Assembly: GCA_023401495.1 (NCBI GenBank)
Contig: JAEXDU010000071.1
Coordinates: 1-7,519 of the forward strand
Source: Bacillota bacterium
Lineage (GTDB): Bacteria; Bacillota; Clostridia; Oscillospirales; Acutalibacteraceae
DNA length: 7,519 bases
Direction: 5' to 3'
Shown one piece after another: positions 1 to 5,401 of the stretch. Each line of letters begins with the position of its first letter. Within the stretch, counting starts at the first letter, position 1. A model generated the notes under the pieces. It was not told the DNA's origin, did not search any database, and was given only the letters and a program-made list of their open reading frames with translations. Both the position numbers and the translations under genes were made by a program.

Positions 1-750
1 GCGCTCCACCAGCAGGGGAGAAAGCACGGCGGCGGGGGTGATCAGGAAGAAAGAGGCCATGTAGCATAAAATCAGATTCCGCAGCTGCGGGTGGCGGAAC
101 GTGTAGTCGATGCCGGTTTTCAGCTCCGCCCACATGGAATCGGATTCTTTTTCGGAGCGGATGCGTTCTACGGCGATCCGGCTCATGACGAAAATCGCGA
201 GTGCGGCGGTCGCAACATCCACAAAAAAGGCGCCGACAATTCCCACCCAGCCTAAAATGACGCCGCCCACGGCAGGCGAAAGCAGCAGCAGAACAGAGTT
301 CAGGGTCTGGTTGATCCCCTGCACCTTGGTCAGCGATTCCTGCGGCACCAGCTGCGGGTAGATCGCCCCCACGGCCGGGGTCTGGATTCCCGCACCGATC
401 GAGCGCACGGCCGAAACGACCAGCAGCAGTTCCAGCCGCTGAAATCCAAGCAGAAACGCTATGGCCAGGCCGAGCGTGGCCGTGGCGATAAAGCCGTCCG
501 ACAGCATAATCAGGTATTTGCGGTTATACCGGTCGGCCCAAACGCCGCCGATCAGCGAAACCAGCACCTGCGGCAGAATCGAGCAGATGGTCGAAAGCAT
601 GATCCATACGCCGGAGGAGGTCGTCAGGGTAATGTGCCAGATGATGGCGAAGCCCACGACGGAGGAGCCGAACAAAGAGATGTTTTGGCTCAGCAAAAAC
701 CAGCCGACCTGCTTTTTCCAGGCGGCGGATTCAGTTGTGATTTGATTCAT
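1..750 (-). CDS. MFS drug-efflux-type transporter, N-terminal part (runs off the left edge)
   Basis: This is a proton-coupled efflux permease of the major facilitator superfamily, of the MFS_3 / macrolide-efflux (Mef)-like kind, acting in the cytoplasmic membrane. The reading frame is open for 250 codons from ATG at 750 to the window edge, so only about the first 60% of a usual 400-420 residue protein is visible. It shows successive hydrophobic helices (about residues 13-40, 48-70, 78-102, 106-126, 150-190, 226-245). The loop 2-3 motif GGVWADRYNRK at 68-78 is the family's motif A. The stretch VRSIGAGIQTPAVGAI at 115-130 and LVPQESLTKVQG at 134-145 closely resemble Mef-type pumps. The start is supported by AGAGAGGAA at 761-769, 11 bases ahead. 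It is preceded by a 41-codon reading frame and a promoter that may control it. Substrate is unknown; antibiotic or toxic-compound export is inferred from family only. Confidence 0.9.
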   Translation of the reverse strand, partial: MNQITTESAAWKKQVGWFLLSQNISLFGSSVVGFAIIWHITLTTSSGVWIMLSTICSILPQVLVSLIGGVWADRYNRKYLIMLSDGFIATATLGLAIAFLLGFQRLELLLVVSAVRSIGAGIQTPAVGAIYPQLVPQESLTKVQGINQTLNSVLLLLSPAVGGVILGWVGIVGAFFVDVATAALAIFVMSRIAVERIRSEKESDSMWAELKTGIDYTFRHPQLRNLILCYMASFFLITPAAVLSPLLVER

Positions 751-844
751 AAAAAAGGGTTTCCTCTCTAAAAATTCAGGGAGAAAAACACGGAAGGTCA
801 GCCGGATGAAAATCCGCTGGCAATAAGTTCATGGCAGACGGGGA

Positions 845-970
845 TCAGCGGCATTCCCGCGATTTCTCCGAAGTAACGTGGAACAAAGCAGGCCCCTGCT
901 TTCTCCAGCGAAAATATTTTGCTGGGCCAATTCGAAAGAAACTCCGGTTCATTCCCGAAAGATATCTCAT
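845..970 (-). CDS. Small 41-residue ORF upstream of the MFS gene, possible regulatory leader peptide
   Basis: This short frame starts MRYLSGMNRSFFRIG, is rich in Arg, Lys and aromatic residues, and ends ...SEKSRECR. I recognise no family. The case that it is translated rests on position: AAAGGAGG at 980-987 lies 9 bases before the ATG, and a promoter with a perfect TATAAT box lies just upstream (1007-1035). It ends 94 bases before the transporter start at 750 and points the same way, so it lies in the transporter's probable 5' leader. Short translated leaders that control efflux or resistance genes by ribosome stalling or attenuation are well known in Firmicutes, and that role is inferred here. 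An imperfect palindrome inside it (905-925, CCAGC...GCTGG) and another between it and the transporter (about 799-821) could be alternative RNA folds. It might instead be a stand-alone small basic protein. Confidence 0.45.
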   Translation of the reverse strand: MRYLSGMNRSFFRIGPAKYFRWRKQGPALFHVTSEKSRECR

Positions 971-1006
971 GACGCACAGCCTCCTTTCTAAGAAGAGTCG
1001 TATCAA

Positions 1007-1035
1007 ATTATACTATGAATTTAAATTGTGGGCAA
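1007..1035 (-). promoter_or_regulatory. Sigma-A-type promoter for the MFS leader/transporter
   Basis: On the minus strand the -35 box is TTGCCC (1030-1035; 4 of 6 to TTGACA). A 17-base spacer then leads to a perfect TATAAT -10 box (1007-1012). The start point would fall near 1000, about 30 bases ahead of the small ORF and about 250 bases ahead of the transporter start, which implies a long 5' leader. Confidence 0.65.
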
Positions 1036-1040
1036 GATGC

Positions 1041-1083
1041 CAAATCGCCGGCGCGATGATCAGAATCGCGGCCCGGCGATTTG
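1041..1083. repeat. Long inverted repeat / strong hairpin abutting the MFS promoter
   Basis: CAAATCGCCGG at 1041-1051 is repeated exactly inverted at 1073-1083. Inside it CGCGAT (1052-1057) pairs with ATCGCG (1065-1070), giving a 17-bp stem with a 2-base bulge and a 7-base loop. It sits 5 bases upstream of the minus-strand -35 box. There is no good T-run on either strand (ATTTGTCC follows on plus), so a classical terminator is not well supported. A repressor or activator operator, or an insulating hairpin between the divergent transporter and cotJ transcription units, are the alternatives. Confidence 0.55.
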
Positions 1084-1117
1084 TCCTGAAAAGCTTCTGC
1101 TGTGTGCTGCTTTCGGC

Positions 1118-1136
1118 GGCGGAATCGGCTTCCGCC
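1118..1136 (+). terminator. Short hairpin upstream of cotJA, weak terminator candidate
   Basis: GGCGGAA (1118-1124), loop TCGGC, TTCCGCC (1130-1136) is a perfect 7-bp stem followed by TGATTTTC. The T-run is short and no rightward gene ends just before it, so termination is doubtful. It may simply be structure in the intergenic region. Confidence 0.25.
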
Positions 1137-1158
1137 TGATTTTCAAAAGAGAACAGGC

Positions 1159-1186
1159 ACTCGGAATATTCTGCCGGCATATTCTG
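1159..1186 (+). promoter_or_regulatory. Candidate mother-cell promoter region for the cotJ operon
   Basis: The cotJ operon is transcribed by a mother-cell sigma factor in Bacillus subtilis (sigma-E, from memory). Here AC at 1159-1160, a 17-base gap and CATATTCTG at 1178-1186 fit the sigma-K pattern AC-N16/17-CATAnnnTA except for the last base. GAATATT at 1164-1170 and GCATATT at 1177-1183 both fit the sigma-E -35 pattern, but neither has a good CATACAnT at the right distance. The region is suggestive and the exact promoter is not resolved. Confidence 0.25.
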
Positions 1187-1231
1187 TTATGGGATAAGCT
1201 TTAGATTATGAGAAAGGGGAACACGAGAAGA

Positions 1232-1963
1232 ATGACAGATAACCAGAATCTGCAGTACCTGCAGTATATGCAAAACCTGCAAAATATGCAGAGTACGCAG
1301 AGCGCGCAGAGTACGCAGAATGCGCAGGGGACGCAGAATGCACAAAGTACGCAGAACGCGCGGGAGACGCAGAGTGCGCAAAGCACGCCGAATGTGCAGA
1401 GCGCGCAGAATGCGCAAAGCATGCCGAATGTGCAGAGCACGCAGAATGCACAGAGCATGCCGAATGTGCAGAGCGCGCAAAATGCGCAGAGCATGCCGAA
1501 TGTGCAGAGCACGCAGAATGCGCAGAGCACACCGAATGTGCAGAGCACACCGAATGTGCAGAGCGCGCAGAATGCGCAGAGCATGCCGAATGTGCAGAGC
1601 GCGCAGAATGCACAGAGCATGCCAAATGTACAGAGCGCGCAAAATGCGCAAAGCATGCAGAATGTGCAGAGCACGCAGAATGCGCAGAGCATGCCGAATG
1701 CACAGAGCATGCAGAACGCGCAAAGCATGCAGAACGCGCAGAGCATGCAGAATATGCAGAGTGTGCAGAGTATACAGAGCATGCAGAGCTGCGAACTGAC
1801 CGTTGCGGTTTCACCGCTGCCGGCCCAGACGGTGGTTGCCATGGCATATATACCGTTCCAGCAATTCGACGCAACGTATTCGGCTGAGAAGGGATTTGAT
1901 CAGGGCACGATTTTCCCGGATCTGGATAAACCCTTTACAGGGAAAAGGGGTGTTCTGAAATGA
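1232..1963 (+). CDS. cotJA: Spore coat-associated protein CotJA with a giant N-terminal Gln/Ser/Asn repeat domain
   Basis: First gene of the cotJ operon, whose products join the inner layers of the spore coat assembled from the mother cell. Residues 1-6 (MTDNQN) lead into an uninterrupted repeat domain at 7-186: 60 tripeptides of type x-Q/P-S/N, often grouped as AQN-AQS-MPN-VQS. The CotJA domain proper is residues 187-243, with VVAMAYIPFQQ at about 201-211, then GTIFPDLDKPF and GKRG near the end. Those C-terminal motifs are the CotJA family signature. Ordinary CotJA proteins are only about 60-90 residues, so the 180-residue extension is exceptional. ATG 1232 is preferred over ATG 1208 because AAAGGGGA at 1213-1220 sits 11 bases before it and lies inside the longer version. 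The stop TGA overlaps the cotJB start as ATGA, implying translational coupling. Confidence 0.88.
   Translation: MTDNQNLQYLQYMQNLQNMQSTQSAQSTQNAQGTQNAQSTQNARETQSAQSTPNVQSAQNAQSMPNVQSTQNAQSMPNVQSAQNAQSMPNVQSTQNAQSTPNVQSTPNVQSAQNAQSMPNVQSAQNAQSMPNVQSAQNAQSMQNVQSTQNAQSMPNAQSMQNAQSMQNAQSMQNMQSVQSIQSMQSCELTVAVSPLPAQTVVAMAYIPFQQFDATYSAEKGFDQGTIFPDLDKPFTGKRGVLK
1250..1789 (+). repeat. 60-copy tandem 9-bp (tripeptide) minisatellite inside cotJA
   Basis: The stretch is exactly 540 bp and divides into 60 consecutive 9-base units of the form NYGCAGARY with no indel. Central copies are organised as a 36-bp higher-order unit encoding AQN-AQS-MPN-VQS. The outer copies are more divergent at the left (LQY, MQN, ARE) and become uniform MQN/AQS at the right. 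Because the period is a multiple of three and no unit carries a stop, several other frames on both strands stay open here; these are artefacts. Such arrays commonly change copy number by slippage or unequal recombination, always in frame here. Confidence 0.97.
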
Positions 1964-2220
1964 CAGATCAGGAAAGACTGATGCGCCAGATCAACGCGTA
2001 CCGATTCATGGCGTGGGAGCTTCACATTTTTTTGGACACACACCCCAACAACTGCGAAGCGGCAAAGAAATTGGAAGACACCCGCAAGAAGATCGATGAA
2101 CTGACCAAAAATTACGAGGACGCCTACGGCCCGATGGGAGAAACCAGCAACCAGACCAGCCGATGGGCCTGGATCACTGGCCCCTGGCCATGGGAAATTG
2201 AAGAGGAGGTTAACAACTAA
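1960..2220 (+). CDS. cotJB: Spore coat protein CotJB
   Basis: Second gene of the cotJ operon: an 86-residue CotJB family member, a small coat component made in the mother cell together with CotJA and CotJC. The family features are visible: an N-terminal helix (QERLMRQINAYRFMAWELHIFLDTHPNN cut as residues 4-20 and 21-31), the DTHPN motif at 26-30, a Lys/Glu-rich helix around 34-52 ending NYEDAYGP, and the tryptophan-rich C-terminus with PWPWE at 75-79. The length is normal for the family. The start ATG overlaps the cotJA stop and is preceded by AAAAGGGGTG at 1943-1952. The stop TAA overlaps the cotJC start as TAATG, and the cotJC ribosome binding site lies within its last codons, so all three genes appear translationally coupled. 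Confidence 0.93.
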   Translation: MTDQERLMRQINAYRFMAWELHIFLDTHPNNCEAAKKLEDTRKKIDELTKNYEDAYGPMGETSNQTSRWAWITGPWPWEIEEEVNN

Positions 2221-2369
2221 TGTGGGTTTATGAAAAAAGATTACAGTACCCGATCAAGATTAAAAACCCCAACCCCGCTCTGGCCAAGATCATTATGACA
2301 CAGTATGGCGGGCCACATGGCAAAAGGGTATCAAATCGTTCGGTGGTTTTGCTTCAGATGATTTCTTGA
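2220..2369 (+). pseudogene. cotJC: cotJC 5' portion (codons 1-32), interrupted by a mobile element
   Basis: This is the beginning of CotJC, a manganese-catalase-family spore coat protein. The start MWVYEKRLQYPIKIKNPNP and the stretch ending MTQYGGP are typical of the family. The ribosome binding site GAGGAGGT (2203-2210) lies 9 bases before the ATG, inside cotJB. After residue 32 the homology stops at the family's GGPDGEL motif. The frame continues 17 codons into the inserted element (HGKRVSNRS...) and ends at TGA 2367-2369, giving a 49-residue truncated product that has none of the metal ligands. The missing continuation, starting exactly at DGEL, lies at 6855. The gene is therefore disrupted in this arrangement but potentially restorable by precise excision. 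Confidence 0.9.
2289..2332 (+). other. attL: left junction of the cotJC intervening element
   Basis: This hybrid site has cotJC sequence as its left arm (2289-2309), the proposed crossover dinucleotide GG (2310-2311) and the element end as its right arm (2312-2332). The 9-base core TGGCGGGCC (2306-2314) recurs at the right junction (6845-6853), within the longer match ACAGTrTGGCGGGCC. The element arm is the mirror of the right element arm (see attR), as expected for the two half-sites of a serine integrase attP. Exact arm limits are inferred from the symmetry. Confidence 0.85.
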
Positions 2370-2489
2370 TTCCATCCAAAGCAAAAATACAGAGAGTTTT
2401 TTGATTCCTTTGCCAATATCCTTTCACAAGTAGTCACCAAAATGTCTTTAAAAGAATATTCTGGTATTGTTTCGGAGGGAGATGACAAC

Positions 2490-3401
2490 GTGGGTTATTA
2501 TGTAACGGTAGAGTCGAACGTCAAAATCTTTGTCGAGGATTTGAATCCGGGCGGGGATAAAACAATTCTCTTTGTTCACGGGTGGCCGGGGAATCATAAT
2601 TTGTTCGAGTATCAGTTCAACCAGCTTCCAAGGCTGGGGTACCGGTGCATTGGGATCGATTGCCGCGGCTTTGGTCTTTCCGATAAGCCATGGAGCGGCT
2701 ACGATTACAACCGCCTGGCCGACGACATACGCGCCGTGATTGACGCGCTGCAGCTGAGGAACATTACACTTGCCGGCCATTCCACGGGCGGGGCGATCTG
2801 CCTGCGCTACATGGCAAGACATAACGGCCACGGGGTATCGAAGCTGGCGCTGTTTGCGGCGGCGGCCCCCAGCCTGATCCAGCGTCCAAACTTTCCGTAT
2901 GGGCTGCAGAGGAAGGCGGTTCTGGACATTATTCAGGGAACATATACCGACCGCCCCAAGATGCTTGTGGGCTTTGGCAACATGATCTTTTTCCACTGCG
3001 TCGGCAAACCGATCCAGGACTGGATCTTCCAGCTGGGGCTGCAGGCGGCCAGCTGGTCGACCGCCGCGATTGCGAATACCTGGCTGAATGAGGTGCTGTT
3101 CGACGATATGGAAAAGGTCAATGTCCCCACGCTGATTCTGCACGGGCTGAACGATCGGGTTTGTTTGTATCCGCTGGCGGTGGCGCAGAACAAGGGGATC
3201 AAGAATTCCAAGCTGGTTTCGTTTCAGCAGTGCGGTCATTTCCTGTTCTACGATCAAATGGACAAATTTAACCGCGAGTTGATCGCCTTTACACAGGACG
3301 AAACTCCGCTGACTGAAGGTTCGGTGGACAAAGGGGATCTGTCTAAAAAGTGGATAGGGAGCAATTCGTATCCGGCCCCGGGCAATTCGAGCTCCGGCTG
3401 A
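2490..3401 (+). CDS. Alpha/beta hydrolase (chloroperoxidase/esterase-like)
   Basis: A soluble cytoplasmic serine hydrolase of the alpha/beta-hydrolase fold, of the group often annotated non-heme chloroperoxidase or haloalkane-dehalogenase-like esterase. With the GTG 2490 start it has 303 residues. HGWPG at 30-34 supplies the oxyanion hole, and the nucleophile elbow GHSTGG places Ser98. Asp222 (LHGLNDRV) and His250 (CGHFLFYD) complete the triad. The cap region is about 130-200. A C-terminal tail of roughly 30 residues (TPLTEGSVD... to GNSSSG) extends beyond the usual 270-280. GTG is preferred over ATG 2442 because GGAGGGAG at 2474-2481 lies 8 bases before it and family homology (MGYYVTVE) begins exactly there. 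It is the first gene of the inserted element and shares a bidirectional terminator with the convergent peroxiredoxin. The natural substrate cannot be told from sequence. Confidence 0.9.
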   Translation: MGYYVTVESNVKIFVEDLNPGGDKTILFVHGWPGNHNLFEYQFNQLPRLGYRCIGIDCRGFGLSDKPWSGYDYNRLADDIRAVIDALQLRNITLAGHSTGGAICLRYMARHNGHGVSKLALFAAAAPSLIQRPNFPYGLQRKAVLDIIQGTYTDRPKMLVGFGNMIFFHCVGKPIQDWIFQLGLQAASWSTAAIANTWLNEVLFDDMEKVNVPTLILHGLNDRVCLYPLAVAQNKGIKNSKLVSFQQCGHFLFYDQMDKFNRELIAFTQDETPLTEGSVDKGDLSKKWIGSNSYPAPGNSSSG

Positions 3402-3425
3402 TTTCAGGGATTTTGTTCCCACAAA

Positions 3426-3456
3426 GAAAAAGCGCCTGCGTTGCAGGCGCTTTTTC
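3426..3456. terminator. Bidirectional rho-independent terminator
   Basis: GCGCCTGC (3432-3439), loop GTT, GCAGGCGC (3443-3450) are flanked by A5 on the left and T5 on the right, so the whole unit (3426-3456) is a perfect 14-bp palindrome with a T-run on either strand. It lies between the converging hydrolase and peroxiredoxin genes and can end both transcripts. Confidence 0.95.
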
Positions 3457-3486
3457 TACAGGAAGAGGGGGAGATGAAACTGCCGG

Positions 3487-4164
3487 TTATTTATTTTCAC
3501 GACGGAAGCACATGAACCAATCCAGGCAATACTGGTCTTCGTTCTGGCTTTCCATTCGCTCTTTCGCTGTTCCGCAAGAGCCGGCCGTCGGTACGATCAC
3601 GTCGTCGCCGGGGCGCCAGTTCGCGGGGGTTGCAACGCTGTCTTGATCTGCCTTTTGCAGCGCGAGAATAATCCGTTTGATCTCGTCAAAGTTTCTGCCG
3701 GTCGAAAGGGGATAATACAATATCGTGCGGATTTTCGCCTGAGGGTCGATGATGAAAACAGCTCTGACCGCCTGCGTGTTGGACTGTCCCGGCTGAATCA
3801 TGCCGTATTTGTTTGCGACCTCCATACGGATATCTTCGATCAGCGGGAATTTGACCTCAACATTTTTCATGCCGTTCCATTCCAGCTCCTGAATCTTTCT
3901 GAGCCATGCGATATGTGCATAGAGAGAGTCAACGGACAGGCCGACCAATTCGGTATTCAGGCTTCTGAACTCCTCCGCCATAGAGGCAAAGGTCATAAAC
4001 TCCGTCGTGCAGACGGGCGTGAAATCCGCGGGGTGCGAAAAGAGAATCACCCATTTTCCTGTGTAATCTTCCGGAAAATTGATTTCTCCCTGTGTTGTAA
4101 CAGCGTGGAAAGAAGGCGCCTTATCGCCGATCAAAGGCATTCTGGTAACTTGCATTTCTTCCAT
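3487..4164 (-). CDS. Peroxiredoxin, 1-Cys/Prx6-type (AhpC/TSA family)
   Basis: A cytoplasmic thiol peroxidase that reduces hydrogen peroxide, organic hydroperoxides or peroxynitrite. The 225-residue protein begins with the family's PLIGDKAPSF and has the peroxidatic motif PADFTPVCTTE at 45-55 with Cys52; Thr49 and an arginine later in the domain (near AVRAVFIIDP, about 133-142) complete the usual active site. The C-terminal Prx domain contains PANWRPGDD at about 179-187. The end reads YCLDWFMC, with Cys213 and Cys219 six residues apart as in archaeal Prx6 proteins such as that of Aeropyrum, where such cysteines act in resolution. So although classed as 1-Cys Prx, it probably resolves through its own C-terminal cysteines. 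Length is normal. Start: AAGGAGGA at 4171-4178 lies 6 bases before ATG 4164. It converges with the hydrolase inside the inserted element. Confidence 0.95.
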   Translation of the reverse strand: MEEMQVTRMPLIGDKAPSFHAVTTQGEINFPEDYTGKWVILFSHPADFTPVCTTEFMTFASMAEEFRSLNTELVGLSVDSLYAHIAWLRKIQELEWNGMKNVEVKFPLIEDIRMEVANKYGMIQPGQSNTQAVRAVFIIDPQAKIRTILYYPLSTGRNFDEIKRIILALQKADQDSVATPANWRPGDDVIVPTAGSCGTAKERMESQNEDQYCLDWFMCFRRENK

Positions 4165-4201
4165 TTTGATTCCTCCTTCATTGAATTTTGATGTTGGTAT
4201 G

Positions 4202-4210
4202 AGTATAGCA
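4202..4210 (-). promoter_or_regulatory. Extended -10 promoter for the peroxiredoxin gene
   Basis: On the minus strand the sequence TGCTATACT (TG at 4209-4210, TATACT at 4202-4207) is a good extended -10 element 24 bases before the ribosome binding site. No good -35 box is seen 17 bases upstream, which is common for extended -10 promoters. No PerR-type box (TTATAATnATTATAA) was found nearby. Confidence 0.45.
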
Positions 4211-4282
4211 GAGCCAAAAGAAAGCTTCCGTAACTAGGTCACAAAGTTCGGGAGAATCAAAATGGGATGCTTTTTTGAAACG

Positions 4283-4311
4283 CATCGGTTCCCGTCTGCA
4301 TAGAACCGATG
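4283..4311 (+). other. Hairpin in the tspO upstream region
   Basis: CATCGGTT (4283-4290) and AACCGATG (4304-4311) form a perfect 8-bp stem with a 13-base loop in the 250 bases between the divergent peroxiredoxin and tspO genes. No T-run follows. A second small palindrome (GGGATTCCC within 4340-4360) lies nearer tspO. I do not recognise a known riboswitch; a structured leader or an operator are both possible. I see no clear sigma-A promoter for tspO. Confidence 0.35.
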
Positions 4312-4417
4312 GATTACCGCATACACTAGTGCCGCGGGGGGATTCCCACCATCCACGAAAGAAAACGGGTTTGGGGTCTTTAGGTACGAAATGATTGGAA
4401 GAACAGGAGGGGAGAAG

Positions 4418-4891
4418 ATGTATTGTGTTACGATTCGATGGAAGGCGCTGATCGCGAGCATCGTTCTCAGCATGGGAACAGGTGCGCTGGCCGGACTGTT
4501 GACCAGGGACAATTCCGCGCTGTATGAACAGCTTTATCTGCCGCCGCTGTCACCCTCGCCGTCCGTTTTCCCGATTGCCTGGGGAATTCTATATTTTCTG
4601 ATGGGGATTTCGGCCTATCTGGTATACTGCTCGGGGTGCCAGTGGAAAAGACGGGCGCTTGCGGTATACCTCACTCAGCTTCTTGTCAACTTTTTCTGGT
4701 CGCTGATTTTCTTTAATCTGCAAGCCTTCTTTGCGGCGTTCCTTTGGCTGATTCTTCTCTGGGTGCTGATTCTGATCATGCTTTGGCTGTTTTATCGCTG
4801 CCAAAAAGCCGCCGCATTTTTGCAGATTCCATATTTGCTGTGGGTGACATTTGCAGCTTACCTCAGCTGCGGAGTTTGGCTTTTAAACTAA
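4418..4891 (+). CDS. tspO: TspO/MBR family membrane protein
   Basis: A 157-residue TspO (tryptophan-rich sensory protein / peripheral benzodiazepine receptor homologue), an integral protein of five helices that binds porphyrins and related tetrapyrroles and is linked to oxidative and stress responses in bacteria. Hydrophobic segments lie at about 8-28, 50-70, 80-100, 103-126 and 134-156. Family motifs visible are LPPLSPSPSVFPIAWGILYF-type sequence starting at residue 41, QLLVNFFWSLIFF at 87-99 and PYLLWVTFAAYLS at 138-150. The usual PPGWVFP aromatic appears as PSPSVFP here, so one tryptophan of the loop is missing. ATG 4418 is chosen over an upstream ATG at 4391 because AGGAGGGG at 4405-4412 precedes it. 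It is divergent from the peroxiredoxin and has its own terminator. Exact ligand and role in this element are unknown. Confidence 0.93.
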   Translation: MYCVTIRWKALIASIVLSMGTGALAGLLTRDNSALYEQLYLPPLSPSPSVFPIAWGILYFLMGISAYLVYCSGCQWKRRALAVYLTQLLVNFFWSLIFFNLQAFFAAFLWLILLWVLILIMLWLFYRCQKAAAFLQIPYLLWVTFAAYLSCGVWLLN

Positions 4892-4909
4892 AAACAAAAT
4901 TTTGATTGT

Positions 4910-4939
4910 CACCGCATCCGCCGCCGGGTGCGGTGTTTT
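4910..4939 (+). terminator. Rho-independent terminator of tspO
   Basis: CACCGCA (4910-4916) pairs with TGCGGTG (4929-4935), with extra CC/GG pairing inside, and is followed immediately by TTTTA. It starts 19 bases after the tspO stop. Confidence 0.85.
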
Positions 4940-4967
4940 ACTGTACCCCTTGTTTCGTTCCGGAATA

Positions 4968-5210
4968 TCAGCCCGGCGGCGGTCTGCCGCGCGACTGACG
5001 CAGGGACATTTGTTCCCCCACGCGCTCAAGCATGGCCGCTTCATAGGCTTGACGTTCCTCTTGTTCTAGGTGAAAGGTATGCTCCAGGCATTCGCAGCGG
5101 TATTCGCCGGATTCTTTTGTCAGCGCAAAGACTGTGCGGCCCCAGGGAAGCACGCGCCCGTCATCAAGCCGAATGGCTGCTGCCACTGTGAATGTTTCTT
5201 TTTTTGCCAT
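4968..5210 (-). CDS. Small conserved-looking protein of unknown function, next to the recombinase
   Basis: An 80-residue soluble, charged protein that I do not recognise. It starts MAKKETFTVAAAIRLDDGRV, continues LPWGRTVFALTKE, has a Cys pair in YRCECLEHTF (Cys39 and Cys41), then a Glu-rich helical stretch (HLEQEERQAYEAAMLERVGEQM, about 47-68) and a basic, Pro-rich tail. The frame stays open upstream to 5348, but ATG 5210 is chosen because GGGGGTGA sits 5 bases before it. On the minus strand CATACATT (5272-5279) matches the sigma-E -10 pattern well, but no fitting -35 box is seen. It is divergent from the recombinase, 191 bases apart. Small proteins encoded beside large serine integrases are sometimes recombination directionality factors; that role here is only a hypothesis. 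Confidence 0.6.
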   Translation of the reverse strand: MAKKETFTVAAAIRLDDGRVLPWGRTVFALTKESGEYRCECLEHTFHLEQEERQAYEAAMLERVGEQMSLRQSRGRPPPG

Positions 5211-5324
5211 CAGCCTCACCCCCACACCAAGCATATGGGCGCGGAATTTTGTCCTATGACAGCGGCAGCCCAATGTATGGAAGATGTGGTGAGCGCCTGA
5301 GGCGGAGTTGACCCCATGCGTTTT

Positions 5325-5353
5325 GAATAATCCCTCACAGGGTTTCATATACA
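5325..5353 (+). promoter_or_regulatory. Candidate sigma-E-like promoter of the recombinase gene
   Basis: GAATAAT (5325-5331) differs by one base from the sigma-E -35 form GAATATT. After 14 bases comes CATATACA (5346-5353), which partly fits the -10 form CATACAnT. The start point would be near 5360, about 40 bases before the recombinase ATG. No convincing sigma-A promoter is seen (TTGACC at 5309-5314 lacks a matching -10). Mother-cell control would suit a developmental excisase; the match is imperfect and unproven. Confidence 0.3.
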
Positions 5354-5401
5354 GATTCAGGGGATGAGGATGGAAATTCCGATGGAAGGGGGAAGGCTGG
5401 G

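Noticed and set aside
110..745. Plus-strand frames inside the first 750 bases
   Set aside because: They are antisense to the MFS transporter, whose frame is open throughout and shows motif A and membrane helices.
831..1139. 102-codon plus-strand frame in the MFS/cotJ intergenic region
   Set aside because: No ribosome binding site, no family resemblance, and it crosses the minus-strand promoter and the strong hairpin.
1250..1789. CRISPR array
   Set aside because: The units are contiguous 9-mers with no unique spacers and are translated in frame.
1187..1874. Long open frames on both strands overlapping the cotJA repeats (Arg/Cys/Leu-rich, His-Ala-Leu-Arg or Cys-Ala-Phe repeats)
   Set aside because: They arise because the 9-bp repeat unit has no stop in several frames. 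Only the plus frame from 1232 ends in a recognisable CotJA domain and has coupled neighbours.
2366..2408. Direct repeats TTGATTCC at 2366-2373 and 2401-2408 near the left end of the element
   Set aside because: Only 8 bp and with no matching copies at the right end; may be accessory binding sites but chance is likely.
2448..3422. 324-codon minus-strand frame opposite the hydrolase
   Set aside because: It shows no family motifs or ribosome binding site and mirrors the hydrolase, which has an intact catalytic triad.
4240..4417. Possible riboswitch upstream of tspO
   Set aside because: The hairpin 4283-4311 and G-rich stretches did not match any riboswitch consensus I know (cobalamin, THF and guanidine considered).
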